From positions 28,836 to 92,835 of the forward strand of contig NZ_CAJGZK010000012.1 of the NCBI RefSeq assembly GCF_904846215.1: a DNA stretch of 64,000 nucleotides, given 5' to 3'. A model generated the notes under the pieces. The model saw only the letters and a list, made by a program, of their open reading frames with translations, ran no database searches and was not told the origin of the DNA. A program made the translations under genes and the position numbers. Each line of letters begins with the position of its first letter. Within the stretch, counting starts at the first letter, position 1. This stretch comes from Psychrobacter glacincola. GTDB taxonomy: Bacteria; Pseudomonadota; Gammaproteobacteria; Pseudomonadales; Moraxellaceae. Below, in pieces: positions 37,590 through 46,269 of this stretch.

Positions 37590-38834
37590 ATGAATACAAA
37601 AAATTCGCCACAAAACACTCAGTCATCCTTACCACCAACGCCATATTACTTGCTTGATGAAGCCGCAATCGTCGCCAATATGCAGATTATCGCGCGCCTG
37701 TGCGAGTTATCTGGCGCTAAAGCCTTACTTGCGCTTAAATGTTTTGCGACTTGGGGCGTGTTCGATATCATGCAGCCTTATCTGCATGGTACGACGTCAT
37801 CTTCGCTCAATGAAGTCAGATTGGGTTATGAGACTTTTGGTAATAATAGTGATGCTAGTAGTAAAGATAAAAAAGAAACCCATGCTTACAGCGTCGCCTA
37901 TAGTGCGGAAGAAATTCCTGAAGTATTAAAGTATGCTGATAAGATTATTTTTAACTCAATTTCACAGTTAAATGCCTTTAAAAACCAAGCATCAACGCAA
38001 AACATACCGGCTGGGCTGCGCTTAAACCCACAAACCAGCAATTCATCGTTTATTATTGCCGATCCTGCGCGTCCCTTTAGTCGTCTTGGTGAGCATGATA
38101 AAGACAAAATTGCAGCCGTGTTGAGTGATATCACAGGGGTCATGATTCATAATAACTGTGAAAATGACAGTTTTGAGGCATTTAGTGAGAGCTTAGTCGA
38201 TATCGAAGCCAGATTCGGTGATGTTTTGCAGCAGCTTGAATGGGTGAGTTTGGGCGGCGGCATTCATTTTATCGCGCCTGATTATCCACTAGAAAAACTT
38301 GCGGATAGATTAAAAGGCTTTAGTGAAAAATATGGTGTACAAGTTTATCTTGAGCCAGGTGAGGCAAGTATTCATGGTGCTGGCACGCTCGTCACGACCG
38401 TTTTAGATACGATGCACAATGAGAAAAATCTCGCGGTAGTAGATTCATCCATTGAAGCACACATGCTTGATTTGCTGATTTACCGTGAGTCAGCGCCGAT
38501 AGCGGCTATTAACAGTGATTTAATTAATATCGCCTCTCTTGATATCGACCCTACCAATATCGCACCCATCAGCGAGAACACCAAATCAGCTGATAATACG
38601 ATTATCTATGGTCGTTCTTGTTTGGCAGGCGATATCTTTGGTGAATACGCCTTGCCAAATACCTTAAAAATAGGTGACACCGTGACCTTTGGTAATGCAG
38701 CAGGCTATACCATGGTGAAGAAAAATTGGTTTAACGGCGTCAATATGCCAGCGATTGTGATTCGCCGCTTAGATGGCAGTATCGATATCCAGCGCGAGTT
38801 TGATTATCAAGATTATAAGGCGAGCTTGTCATAG
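37590..38834 (+). CDS. nspC: Carboxynorspermidine decarboxylase
   Basis: A 414-residue fold III PLP-dependent decarboxylase that makes norspermidine or spermidine from the carboxylated precursor. The PLP lysine region is AKALLALKCFATWGVFDIMQ (about residues 45-65). Other marks: GTTSSSLNEVRLGYE, LRLNPQTSNSSF, VSLGGGIHFIAPDYP, LEPGEASIHGAGTLV and GRSCLAGDIFGEYALP. It has short insertions compared with the usual 365-380 residues. The dehydrogenase partner is the next gene, 276 bp downstream. Confidence 0.92.
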   Translation: MNTKNSPQNTQSSLPPTPYYLLDEAAIVANMQIIARLCELSGAKALLALKCFATWGVFDIMQPYLHGTTSSSLNEVRLGYETFGNNSDASSKDKKETHAYSVAYSAEEIPEVLKYADKIIFNSISQLNAFKNQASTQNIPAGLRLNPQTSNSSFIIADPARPFSRLGEHDKDKIAAVLSDITGVMIHNNCENDSFEAFSESLVDIEARFGDVLQQLEWVSLGGGIHFIAPDYPLEKLADRLKGFSEKYGVQVYLEPGEASIHGAGTLVTTVLDTMHNEKNLAVVDSSIEAHMLDLLIYRESAPIAAINSDLINIASLDIDPTNIAPISENTKSADNTIIYGRSCLAGDIFGEYALPNTLKIGDTVTFGNAAGYTMVKKNWFNGVNMPAIVIRRLDGSIDIQREFDYQDYKASLS

Positions 38835-38954
38835 CGCTATTAAAATCATATTCGAGATGAATAGATGAGACTGCCAAACAACTATCTATAAATTTTTATT
38901 CGCTTTGACGTTTTTAGGTTAAGTTGTAATTTTTTCCGAAAAGTCAGTAAAAAT

Positions 38955-38963
38955 TGTTATAAT
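38955..38963 (+). promoter_or_regulatory. Extended -10 promoter candidate upstream of the saccharopine dehydrogenase-like gene
   Basis: TGTTATAAT matches the extended -10 form (TGnTATAAT). No good -35 box is visible, which is acceptable for this promoter class. It would give a leader of about 140 nt before the TTG start at 39111. Confidence 0.45.
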
Positions 38964-39110
38964 TGCGACTGGCAAACGCAGTAGGATTTGTCAACGGGTG
39001 CGTGGGTTTTCCTCGGTCTTCCTTTTTAATTCACGCATATCATTCACTCGTTTCTGTTTTGCATAGCCAATATCAATGGTATCGACAGGGACACAAAGGA
39101 GGATTGTTCT

Positions 39111-40385
39111 TTGAACACAAACCAACAAGCTAAACCTAGTAAAAAAGACGTGCTCATCATCGGTGCCGGCGGTGTCGCTCAAGTGGTCGCTCATAAATGT
39201 GCGATGCATAATGACGTACTCGGCGAGATTCATATCGCTTCACGTACCAAAGATAAATGCGATGCCATCGCTCAGAGCGTCATAGAAAAGAACAGCTTTA
39301 AGCAGCCAGCGGTACTACATACGCATGAAGTCGATGCCATGGATACCCAAGCGCTGATACAGCTGATTGAAGATACGGGTATTCAAATCCTTATCAATGT
39401 CGGTTCGGCATTTGTGAATATGACTGTTTTGGAAGCTTGTATTGAGACAGGTGTTGCCTACATCGATACTGCTATTCATGAAGACCCTCGCAAGATTTGT
39501 GAGACGCCGCCATGGTATAACAACTATGAATGGAAGCGTAAACAGCGCTGTGCCGACAATAATGTCACAGCTATCTTAGGTGCAGGCTTCGATCCTGGGA
39601 TGGTCAATGCCTATGCACGTTTGGGTTATGACATGATGGATGCAGGTTCGGTGACTGATATCGATATTATTGATATCAATGCGGGCAGCCATGGCAAATA
39701 CTTCGCCACCAACTTTGATCCTGAGATTAACTTCCGTGAATTCACCGGTACCGTTTATTCTTGGCAGAATAGCAAGTGGCAGTCTAACAAGATGTTTGAA
39801 GTCAAACGTACCGATGACTTGCCTGTTGTTGGTGTACAAAACAGTTATTTAAGTGGTCATGATGAAGTGCATTCTTTATCAGCCAACTTAGATGTGCCCA
39901 ATATTCGCTTTTGGATGGGCTTTGGTGAGCACTATATCAATGTCTTTACCGTCCTACAAAACTTGGGCTTACTGTCTGAGCAGCCAGTCATGACTGCTGA
40001 AGGACAAGAAGTGATCCCATTAAAAGTGGTGAAAGCAGTCCTACCAGATCCAAGCTCGCTTGCGCCAAATTACACGGGTAAAACCTGTATCGGTGACAAG
40101 GTAAAAGGCAAGATTAATGGCGTCGATAGTGAGGTATTTATCTATAATATCTCAGACCATGAAGACGCTTATAATGAAGTCGGTAGCCAAGGTATCTCTT
40201 ATACCGCAGGCGTGCCACCGGTTGCTGCTGCTATGCTAGTCGCTACAGGCGAGTGGGATGCAGGCAAAATGGTCAATGTTGAAGAGCTAGATGCCAAGCC
40301 GTTTATCAATCTATTAAATAAAATTGGTTTGCCTACGCGTATCAAAGACAGCGAAGGCGATAGAGCCCTTGAGTTTACTATCTAA
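39111..40385 (+). CDS. Saccharopine dehydrogenase-family protein, probably carboxynorspermidine synthase
   Basis: A 424-residue NAD(P)-dependent enzyme. The Rossmann motif is LIIGAGGVAQVVAHKCAMH near residue 15; the body (YIDTAIHEDPRKICETPPWY, AILGAGFDPGMVNAY) fits the Lys9/carboxynorspermidine dehydrogenase family that condenses aspartate semialdehyde with a diamine. Pairing with nspC upstream supports this. The start is TTG with a textbook AAAGGAGG 7 bp before it, which outweighs the rare start codon. A terminator follows. Confidence 0.9.
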   Translation: MNTNQQAKPSKKDVLIIGAGGVAQVVAHKCAMHNDVLGEIHIASRTKDKCDAIAQSVIEKNSFKQPAVLHTHEVDAMDTQALIQLIEDTGIQILINVGSAFVNMTVLEACIETGVAYIDTAIHEDPRKICETPPWYNNYEWKRKQRCADNNVTAILGAGFDPGMVNAYARLGYDMMDAGSVTDIDIIDINAGSHGKYFATNFDPEINFREFTGTVYSWQNSKWQSNKMFEVKRTDDLPVVGVQNSYLSGHDEVHSLSANLDVPNIRFWMGFGEHYINVFTVLQNLGLLSEQPVMTAEGQEVIPLKVVKAVLPDPSSLAPNYTGKTCIGDKVKGKINGVDSEVFIYNISDHEDAYNEVGSQGISYTAGVPPVAAAMLVATGEWDAGKMVNVEELDAKPFINLLNKIGLPTRIKDSEGDRALEFTI

Positions 40386-40417
40386 ATTCTCGTGTTAGCT
40401 TTTGTTGTCTGTTAAAT

Positions 40418-40458
40418 AAAAAGCACCCTATTGAGGCAGACTCGATAGGGTGCTTTTT
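40418..40458 (+). terminator. Intrinsic terminator after the polyamine gene
   Basis: Stem AAAAAGCACCCTAT/ATAGGGTGCTTTTTT with a loop of about 12 nt. Confidence 0.9.
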
Positions 40459-40530
40459 TACGTATCTGCTTCTCTAATAAAAACGAGTATCATAAAACTG
40501 ATAGCTATAAATGGCATAAGGAGAATTGCT

Positions 40531-41154
40531 ATGTTTTTAGAACAATATAAAGTCTTCAACTTGATTGAGGATGTGATAAAGTTAAAAGTGCTACTCATTT
40601 TAGAATCTCCCTATATCAATGAATATCTCCATCAACATCCAGCGGCAGGCGAGTCGGCACTTGAGCTCACTCAATTTTTGATGGCTCAAGGATATTTAAA
40701 GAATTTTGATGCCCAACTACCATTAGGCTGTAATATCAAGGTATTAAATTATCAGTCACTGGGTATTTTGAACTGCTCGACATTACCACTGAATAAAGCG
40801 TTTTACCCTTGCGCTCTAAATAGTGAAGACTTAGCAAAAGTGAATGCATTGGCAGCCATTAAACAAAATTTAAATCAAAGTAATCCGAATAAATTACCTG
40901 TCGATTTGAAGAAAAGCAGTATTTTTAAAGACTTTGTTAGCCGATTAACTGAAGTGCTTGAGCAAGCGCCAGCTGATATTGTCATTGTACCTTGCGGCGA
41001 TACCGCAATTGGGTTTGTAGATGCTTTTAAAACAATTTATCAGAAGTCTTTGACAGTTTTAGATAGTTTGCCGCATCCAACTGAGCCAGATTGGGCTGAG
41101 AAGATAGCGGCTATTAGATTGACCGATCATATCGCGCCTCAGATATTGCCTTAG
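40531..41154 (+). CDS. Uracil-DNA-glycosylase-like fold protein
   Basis: A 207-residue protein from the ATG at 40531, preceded by AAGGAG; a TTG-type extension from 40450 lies over the terminator and is unlikely. The order of LLILESPYINEYLHQHPAAG, VLNYQSLGILNCSTLPL, VIVPCGDTAIGF and LPHPT resembles the motif 1 / Asn strand / LPHP(S) pattern of uracil-DNA-glycosylase superfamily members. Catalytic activity is not implied, as the active-site loop is not clearly conserved. No partner gene adjacent. Confidence 0.65.
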   Translation: MFLEQYKVFNLIEDVIKLKVLLILESPYINEYLHQHPAAGESALELTQFLMAQGYLKNFDAQLPLGCNIKVLNYQSLGILNCSTLPLNKAFYPCALNSEDLAKVNALAAIKQNLNQSNPNKLPVDLKKSSIFKDFVSRLTEVLEQAPADIVIVPCGDTAIGFVDAFKTIYQKSLTVLDSLPHPTEPDWAEKIAAIRLTDHIAPQILP

Positions 41155-41208
41155 CTATGATTGCACTCTGTCTATAATGCCATTCTTTATATAAGGACGA
41201 CCACATCT

Positions 41209-41417
41209 ATGAGTATTGATGAGCAAAAAACTGTGGACACACCAAAGGTTGCTGTAAGCTCTGTTAGAAAGTGGCTGATTCAAACCACTACACTTGTACA
41301 GGCGGTCATTTTAAAAATATAGAAGGGATTTTATTTTTGTCAGCCAATGATATTTTGGTCGCAAAAAAGGTCAGCGCTATGGAGTGGGAACTTAAACAAG
41401 TGAAGTGTAAGCCGTGA
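41209..41417 (+). pseudogene. Short frameshifted gene remnant
   Basis: An ATG with AAGGAC upstream opens 37 codons (MSIDEQKTVDTPKVAVSSVR, TTTLVQAVILKI) to a stop at 41320-41322. A one-base frame change near 41313 would continue as FKNIEGILFLSANDILVAKK and end at 41417 (about 68 residues in all). Family not recognised. The rest of the 437-bp gap before the phzF-like gene shows nothing else. Confidence 0.35.
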
Positions 41418-41591
41418 ATTTTAGACTGAGATATGGAGTTAATCCCGCCATATATTATTGACTAATAACTAGGCAATGTGGCAATGTGACCGGCTCAGTC
41501 TTACTATGGTCTTCGACCTATTTTTTATCAACAGCAGTGTATTTTTTACCATGAATCAGCGATATCCCTCTCATAAAAATAAGAGCGTAAT

Positions 41592-42404
41592 ATGCAATTA
41601 GAAATAAATGTTATCGATGCCTTTACGGATACTGTGTTTAAAGGCAATTCAGCGGCAGTGATTATCACAGAAAGCTGGTTGTCTGAGAAGCTCATGCAGT
41701 CTATTGCCTTTGAAAACAACTTGTCAGAGACGGCTTTTATCGTAGCTGATGATAAAGGCACTTATCATATTCGCTGGTTTTCACCGTTTACGGAGATTGA
41801 TTTTTGTGGTCATGCGACCTTGGCTTCTGCCTTTGTGCTGTTTAAGAAAAATCCTACTTTGACGTCTATTAAGTTTTCAGCCAAAGCAGTTGGGGTTTTG
41901 ACGGTTGAGCAAACCGACGACGGTAAAATACAGATGGATTTCCCCAATACCAAGCCTGAGGAAGCCACTGATATCCCTGATAGTTTGCTGGCAGGATTGT
42001 CTATTGCCCCTATTGAAGTCTATAAAAACGCACAGGCGTATTTTGTAATTTATGACTCGGAATCTGACGTATTAAGTGTAGAGCGTGACAATGACGCGCT
42101 AAAACAGCTTGCGCCTCACGATGTGGTGGTCACGTGTCAGGCTAAATCTGCTGACTATAAAGACTATGATTTCATTTCACGTTACTTTTGGCCGGCTAAT
42201 GGCGGCGATGAAGACCCAGTGACAGGCTCGGCTCATACTGGATTAGCACCATTATGGGCACAACGATTGGGTAAAAATACATTGGTCGCTTATCAAGCGT
42301 CAAAACGTGGCGGGGTACTCAACTGCGTGGTTGCAAGAGATAGAGTGCTTATTGCTGGCCATGCCGTGCATTATTTGACGGGGTTTATCACAGTTGAGGA
42401 GTAA
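41592..42404 (+). CDS. PhzF-family isomerase/epimerase-like protein
   Basis: A 270-residue protein of the PhzF/diaminopimelate-epimerase fold. Motifs: DAFTDTVFKGNSAAVI, LSETAFIV (catalytic Glu region, about residue 46), IDFCGHATLASAFVL and GGDEDPVTGSAHTGLAPLWA. No phenazine genes are near, so it is one of the many PhzF homologues of unknown substrate. ynfA starts 3 bp after its stop, suggesting cotranscription. Confidence 0.88.
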   Translation: MQLEINVIDAFTDTVFKGNSAAVIITESWLSEKLMQSIAFENNLSETAFIVADDKGTYHIRWFSPFTEIDFCGHATLASAFVLFKKNPTLTSIKFSAKAVGVLTVEQTDDGKIQMDFPNTKPEEATDIPDSLLAGLSIAPIEVYKNAQAYFVIYDSESDVLSVERDNDALKQLAPHDVVVTCQAKSADYKDYDFISRYFWPANGGDEDPVTGSAHTGLAPLWAQRLGKNTLVAYQASKRGGVLNCVVARDRVLIAGHAVHYLTGFITVEE

Positions 42405-42407
42405 CTT

Positions 42408-42740
42408 TTGTCTGAATTAAAAACAGTGGCGCTGTTTGCGATTACAGCATTGGCCGAAATCGCTGGCTGTTATCTGCCTTATCTGTGGTTGCGAGAAGGC
42501 AAGTCAATCTGGCTACTCGTCCCTGGCGCATTGAGTTTGGTCGCTTTTGTATGGTTGTTATCATTACATCCCACTGCTGCCGGTAGAGTCTATGCAGCCT
42601 ATGGCGGTGTTTATATCTCAATGGCGATTTTGTGGTTGTGGACTGTCAATGGCATTAGACCAACGACTTGGGATATAGTGGGTTCTGCTATCGCCTTATT
42701 GGGCATGGCAATTATTATGTTTGCGCCGCGCAGTGCCTAG
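42408..42740 (+). CDS. YnfA family (UPF0060) membrane protein
   Basis: A 110-residue inner-membrane protein with four hydrophobic helices. Diagnostic stretches: [38 protein letters not shown] and [12 protein letters not shown]. The start is TTG with GAGGAG 6 bp upstream, so I accept TTG. It resembles small multidrug resistance proteins in size and topology, but the role is not established. Confidence 0.9.
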   Translation: MSELKTVALFAITALAEIAGCYLPYLWLREGKSIWLLVPGALSLVAFVWLLSLHPTAAGRVYAAYGGVYISMAILWLWTVNGIRPTTWDIVGSAIALLGMAIIMFAPRSA

Positions 42741-42774
42741 ATTATGAGTCAAAGTGCGCAAATTAAAGCTTATT

Positions 42775-42822
42775 AATACCAGCAGTACAATAAGGTATCG
42801 ACATTGCTTTTCACTGATTATA
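42775..42822 (-). repeat. MITE-like element, copy 11 (terminal half only)
   Basis: ATACCAGCAGTACAATAAGG, TATCGACATTGCTTTTCACT and GATTATA match the A left arm read on the opposite strand (compare copy 13). The core and other half are missing. Confidence 0.7.
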
Positions 42823-42826
42823 TAAA

Positions 42827-42866
42827 TAAAAAAATGCCAATCAAACCATTAGGTTCGATTGGCATA
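42827..42866 (-). terminator. Intrinsic terminator of the small basic protein gene
   Basis: Stem ATGCCAATCAAACC/GGTTCGATTGGCAT; on the minus strand it is followed by a run of T. It supports the reality of the small gene at 42882-43004. Confidence 0.8.
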
Positions 42867-42881
42867 TTGCTGCGCTTACTG

Positions 42882-43004
42882 TTAATGCTTTCCTAAGATG
42901 CTACCATTATCATCTTTCTTTGATTGTTTTGCCGCTTTTTTCTCTTTTGCCGTTAACAGCGGCTTCTTTTTGACATTCTTCTTACTATCTTGACCTTTAC
43001 TCAT
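42882..43004 (-). CDS. Small Lys-rich protein (40 aa)
   Basis: A 40-residue protein too short for usual ORF cut-offs: it starts MSKGQDSKKNVKKKPLLTAK and ends KKDDNGSILGKH. About a third of residues are Lys. AAGGAC precedes the ATG and a clean terminator follows, so it looks like a complete transcription unit. It has no membrane segment. Function unknown; nucleic-acid binding is only a guess from charge. Confidence 0.75.
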   Translation of the reverse strand: MSKGQDSKKNVKKKPLLTAKEKKAAKQSKKDDNGSILGKH

Positions 43005-43228
43005 GATGCTGTCCTTTTATGTGAACGATTAATATCTAGTAAAATCAGTATAGCCCTAAGGCTGAGTAATAGCCAGCTTCAAGCAAATGGACGATGGCGT
43101 TAATAAGTGCTTACTTACGAATACATCACGATTTGCTATAATGAGCAGTAAGCCGATAAATCGCGGCAAACCTTTATCCTATGATTATTTAGCACAATGA
43201 TGCTTACTGTTTTGGTTGATTGATTATT

Positions 43229-43852
43229 ATGCGTATCCGTAAACTGTTTAAATTCGAAAACGCTCATATTGTGCGTAACTGTAGCTCTGAGCGCTGCAAA
43301 CACTCGATCCATGGTCATAGCTATCAGATTGAGCTGATACTAGAAGCCAAGCGCTTAGACCATGGGCAGATGGTGTATGATTTTGGCTTATTAAAATCCT
43401 CTATTAAAGACATTATCGACAGTTTTGATCACGCGATTTGTTTTTGGAGTAAAGACGACCCTGAGTACATCGCTGCCTGTAAGAAATTCAGTGCGCGCTG
43501 GATCAGCTTACCGGTATCACCATCTGCAGAGCAGTTTTCACGAGTCATATTCTTTTGGGCGCAAGAGATTTTGCAACAGACGCAAATGCAAAATGGTGAG
43601 TCTGATGTCAGTGTGTATTCGGTGATTGCGCACGAAACTGCCACAGGTTATGCCCAGTGTTTTGCTGATGATGTGAGCAATGAGCAAATGGGTAAGCTGG
43701 TGCTAGAAGAGTTTGAATTTAGCGAGCAAGTATCTGCAGAGTGGCATGACTCTGAGCTGTATGCCAAACTGATACGTGGTGAGAGTTTCATCAATCCTTC
43801 AGTGACTATGCAGGTACAAACGCAAGTACAGACAGGTAAGCCTGATGCCTAA
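43229..43852 (+). CDS. queD: 6-Carboxytetrahydropterin synthase-like protein (QueD)
   Basis: A 207-residue PTPS-fold protein, from the ATG at 43229. Zinc histidines are visible: His in FENAHIV and the pair in SIHGHSY, with cysteines just before (NCSSERCKHS) where QueD has its catalytic Cys; DHAICF and IAHETATGY supply the second His and the substrate Glu. QueD makes the queuosine/7-deazaguanine precursor. It is longer than E. coli QueD (121 aa), mainly at the C-terminus, so a variant activity is possible. tsaE overlaps its stop by 8 bp. Confidence 0.85.
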   Translation: MRIRKLFKFENAHIVRNCSSERCKHSIHGHSYQIELILEAKRLDHGQMVYDFGLLKSSIKDIIDSFDHAICFWSKDDPEYIAACKKFSARWISLPVSPSAEQFSRVIFFWAQEILQQTQMQNGESDVSVYSVIAHETATGYAQCFADDVSNEQMGKLVLEEFEFSEQVSAEWHDSELYAKLIRGESFINPSVTMQVQTQVQTGKPDA

Positions 43853-44372
43853 TAATAGTGGTATAAAAAATGACAAAAACGTGAAAATGTTGACGTTATA
43901 TTCTGAAGACGACACACAGAATTTGGCTAAGCAATTGGCTGCTTTACCGCTGACAGGCAGTGTGTGGCTAGCAGGAGATTTGGGTGCTGGTAAAACGACA
44001 TTAACGCGCTATTGGTTGCAAGCATTGGGTCATAAGGGTGCGGTAAAAAGTCCGACTTATACCTTGGTGGAGCCTTATAGTATTGAGCAAAGTGACGGCA
44101 CAACCAAGCCTGTTTATCATGCTGATTTGTATCGTCTGCAAGATCCAGAGGAGCTGTCTTTTATAGGCTTTGATGAATATTTGGATGAGCCAAATGCGTT
44201 GGTTATTATTGAATGGGCGAGCCGAGCGAACAGCTATTTGCCGCAGCCGACTGTATTTATTGATATGACTCAAAGTGATAGCAATGATGATAAAGAATCA
44301 CGTCAAGTTACAATACGATTGTCAAAGGCAGGACAAGCACAAGGTTTGGATGTATCCAGTCTAAATATCTAA
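43845..44372 (+). CDS. tsaE: tRNA threonylcarbamoyladenosine biosynthesis ATPase TsaE
   Basis: A 175-residue P-loop protein that drives the TsaB-TsaD complex making t6A at tRNA position 37. Walker A is LAGDLGAGKTTLTRYWLQAL (about 45-64); KSPTYTLVEPY and YHADLYRLQDPEEL follow, then IIEWASRA. Start ATG overlaps the end of queD by 8 bp. It is upstream of mutL, as in the common tsaE-(amiB)-mutL-miaA-hfq order; amiB is missing here. Confidence 0.93.
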   Translation: MPNNSGIKNDKNVKMLTLYSEDDTQNLAKQLAALPLTGSVWLAGDLGAGKTTLTRYWLQALGHKGAVKSPTYTLVEPYSIEQSDGTTKPVYHADLYRLQDPEELSFIGFDEYLDEPNALVIIEWASRANSYLPQPTVFIDMTQSDSNDDKESRQVTIRLSKAGQAQGLDVSSLNI

Positions 44373-44443
44373 ACCAAATCGTACTCCTGATGTTTAAACC
44401 CTTAAAATCTGCCGCTATTATTTTCAATACATGATGCCCATCA

Positions 44444-46186
44444 ATGCCACATAGCCATACTCGTATCAAAAAACTATCACCGCTGCTTATCAATCAATTA
44501 GCAGCCGGTGAGGTCGTGACCCGTCCATCAGCTGTGGTCAAAGAGCTACTCGAGAATGCGATTGATGCTCATGCCACAGACATCGAGGTGCGCATTACCC
44601 AAGGTGGCATGGGTATGATTGAGGTGATTGATAATGGCGTGGGCATTCATCCCGATGATATGGTCATGGCAGTCACGCGTCATGCCACTAGCAAAGTCGC
44701 TGATGTGGCACACCTGCATGGCATTACGACGTTGGGTTTTCGAGGTGAAGCATTGGCAGCGACGGCCGCTGTTTCCCGTTTGACCTTAACCAGTAGCCAT
44801 GATAACACCGGTATTGGTCGCCAGTTACAAGTTGCTGGTATATTGGGCGATACGCCAAAGCTGATACCCGTTGTCCATCATCGCGGCACTACTATCACAG
44901 TCAAAGATTTATATTTTAATGTACCAGCACGGCGTGGCAACTTGAAATCCATCGCCACTGAGTTTGCTCATATCGAAACCATCGTTCGTGAGGTAGCTTT
45001 AGCACGTGCTGATGTGGCACTGACCCTTTTTCATGATAATAAAAAACGGCTATCACTGTCGATCAATACTATAAATAACGATACTGAAAATTATCTGCCG
45101 TTATCACGTCTTGAGCAAGCGACTGGATTGGCACTGACAGAACAGGCGATTGAAGTCGCGGTTGATTTATCTAGCCTAATACAGCAGCACTTTGGAAGTT
45201 CTAATTCTACTCATGCTAATGGCGGATATGAAGATAATGCAGGCACCATGCAATCGGCGAAGATCGGTGGTTGGTTGTGGGCAAGTCATGATACCAACCA
45301 TAGTTTACCCAAGCTTATTTATGTGAATGGCAGATTGGTAAAAGAGGCATTGATTAGCAATCAGCTGCGCCAAATGGCTCAAAGCGCACAGCTAGCAGGT
45401 ATGGGATATGCGCTGTATTTTGAGTTACCAACTCAGTGGCTCAATGTTAATGTTCATCCCTCCAAGCAGCGTATTAAAATCAGTCCACTGAACAATATCA
45501 TGGCGCATTTCAGCCATGCACTTCGGGCAAAGCTAAAAACGCTTAACACTGCAAAGATTTTTTCTAATAAAGATGCAAAACCAAATAGGCATATCTCCAC
45601 AAACCAGTCTGTTAATAGCTCGGACCCAATAGCGTTATCTATCAGAAATGCAATACGAAGTCAGCAAGTTCAAGCTCCTAAGCAAACATATCAGCTGTCA
45701 GCAAATGAGCCGTTATCCCAAAGTACCAAAAACTTTCATGTTAATGGGTTTATAGAAGACAGTCGTCATGCTATTGATAGTGACTCTGTAAACACACCAC
45801 CTTTACCCCTGTGCTTAGAAGTTATAAATAGTGTCGCTGGTTTGATAACAGAGTCTCCTGTTATATATGACATTGACGATGAAGCGCTGCCTTGGCTACT
45901 GTTTTATTATCAAGGGCAGTGTGCGCTAATTAGCGCTGAGAGATGGCAGTCAAGATTAAAAGTATTGTTTGAGTCAACTGTCTTTAGCAGCACTATGTAT
46001 GACAAAGTCAAAGAATTAAATAGCACTACTATTAATCAGCAATTGGCGAGGATAATCAAACAGATGTCAGCACAAGATGCACAAGCTTTTGTAGCAGACA
46101 TAGAAGCGATATTGCGCAAATATGCTATCCACTCTATAGAGAGTCATCAATTAGTCACATTGATGTTATCATCTGTGCCCAAGTGA
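44444..46186 (+). CDS. mutL: DNA mismatch repair protein MutL
   Basis: A 580-residue GHKL ATPase that couples MutS to MutH or strand discrimination. N-terminal ATPase motifs: AAGEVVTRPSAVVKELLENA (Glu and Asn for ATP), DNGVGIHPDDM, TTLGFRGEALAA and GTTITVKDLYFNVPARRGN. The linker (about 370-440) is polar and poorly conserved; the C-terminal dimerisation domain ends with HSIESHQLVTLMLSSV. Length is near E. coli (615). The metal-binding endonuclease motif DQHAxxERI of endonucleolytic MutL is not seen. Confidence 0.95.
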   Translation: MPHSHTRIKKLSPLLINQLAAGEVVTRPSAVVKELLENAIDAHATDIEVRITQGGMGMIEVIDNGVGIHPDDMVMAVTRHATSKVADVAHLHGITTLGFRGEALAATAAVSRLTLTSSHDNTGIGRQLQVAGILGDTPKLIPVVHHRGTTITVKDLYFNVPARRGNLKSIATEFAHIETIVREVALARADVALTLFHDNKKRLSLSINTINNDTENYLPLSRLEQATGLALTEQAIEVAVDLSSLIQQHFGSSNSTHANGGYEDNAGTMQSAKIGGWLWASHDTNHSLPKLIYVNGRLVKEALISNQLRQMAQSAQLAGMGYALYFELPTQWLNVNVHPSKQRIKISPLNNIMAHFSHALRAKLKTLNTAKIFSNKDAKPNRHISTNQSVNSSDPIALSIRNAIRSQQVQAPKQTYQLSANEPLSQSTKNFHVNGFIEDSRHAIDSDSVNTPPLPLCLEVINSVAGLITESPVIYDIDDEALPWLLFYYQGQCALISAERWQSRLKVLFESTVFSSTMYDKVKELNSTTINQQLARIIKQMSAQDAQAFVADIEAILRKYAIHSIESHQLVTLMLSSVPK

Positions 46187-46269
46187 CAGTGTCTTATACA
46201 TAGCATATAACCTCACAGCCAATATACATCGCTGAGCTGTCACTCATCTACCTTATTACGCTCAGAACC

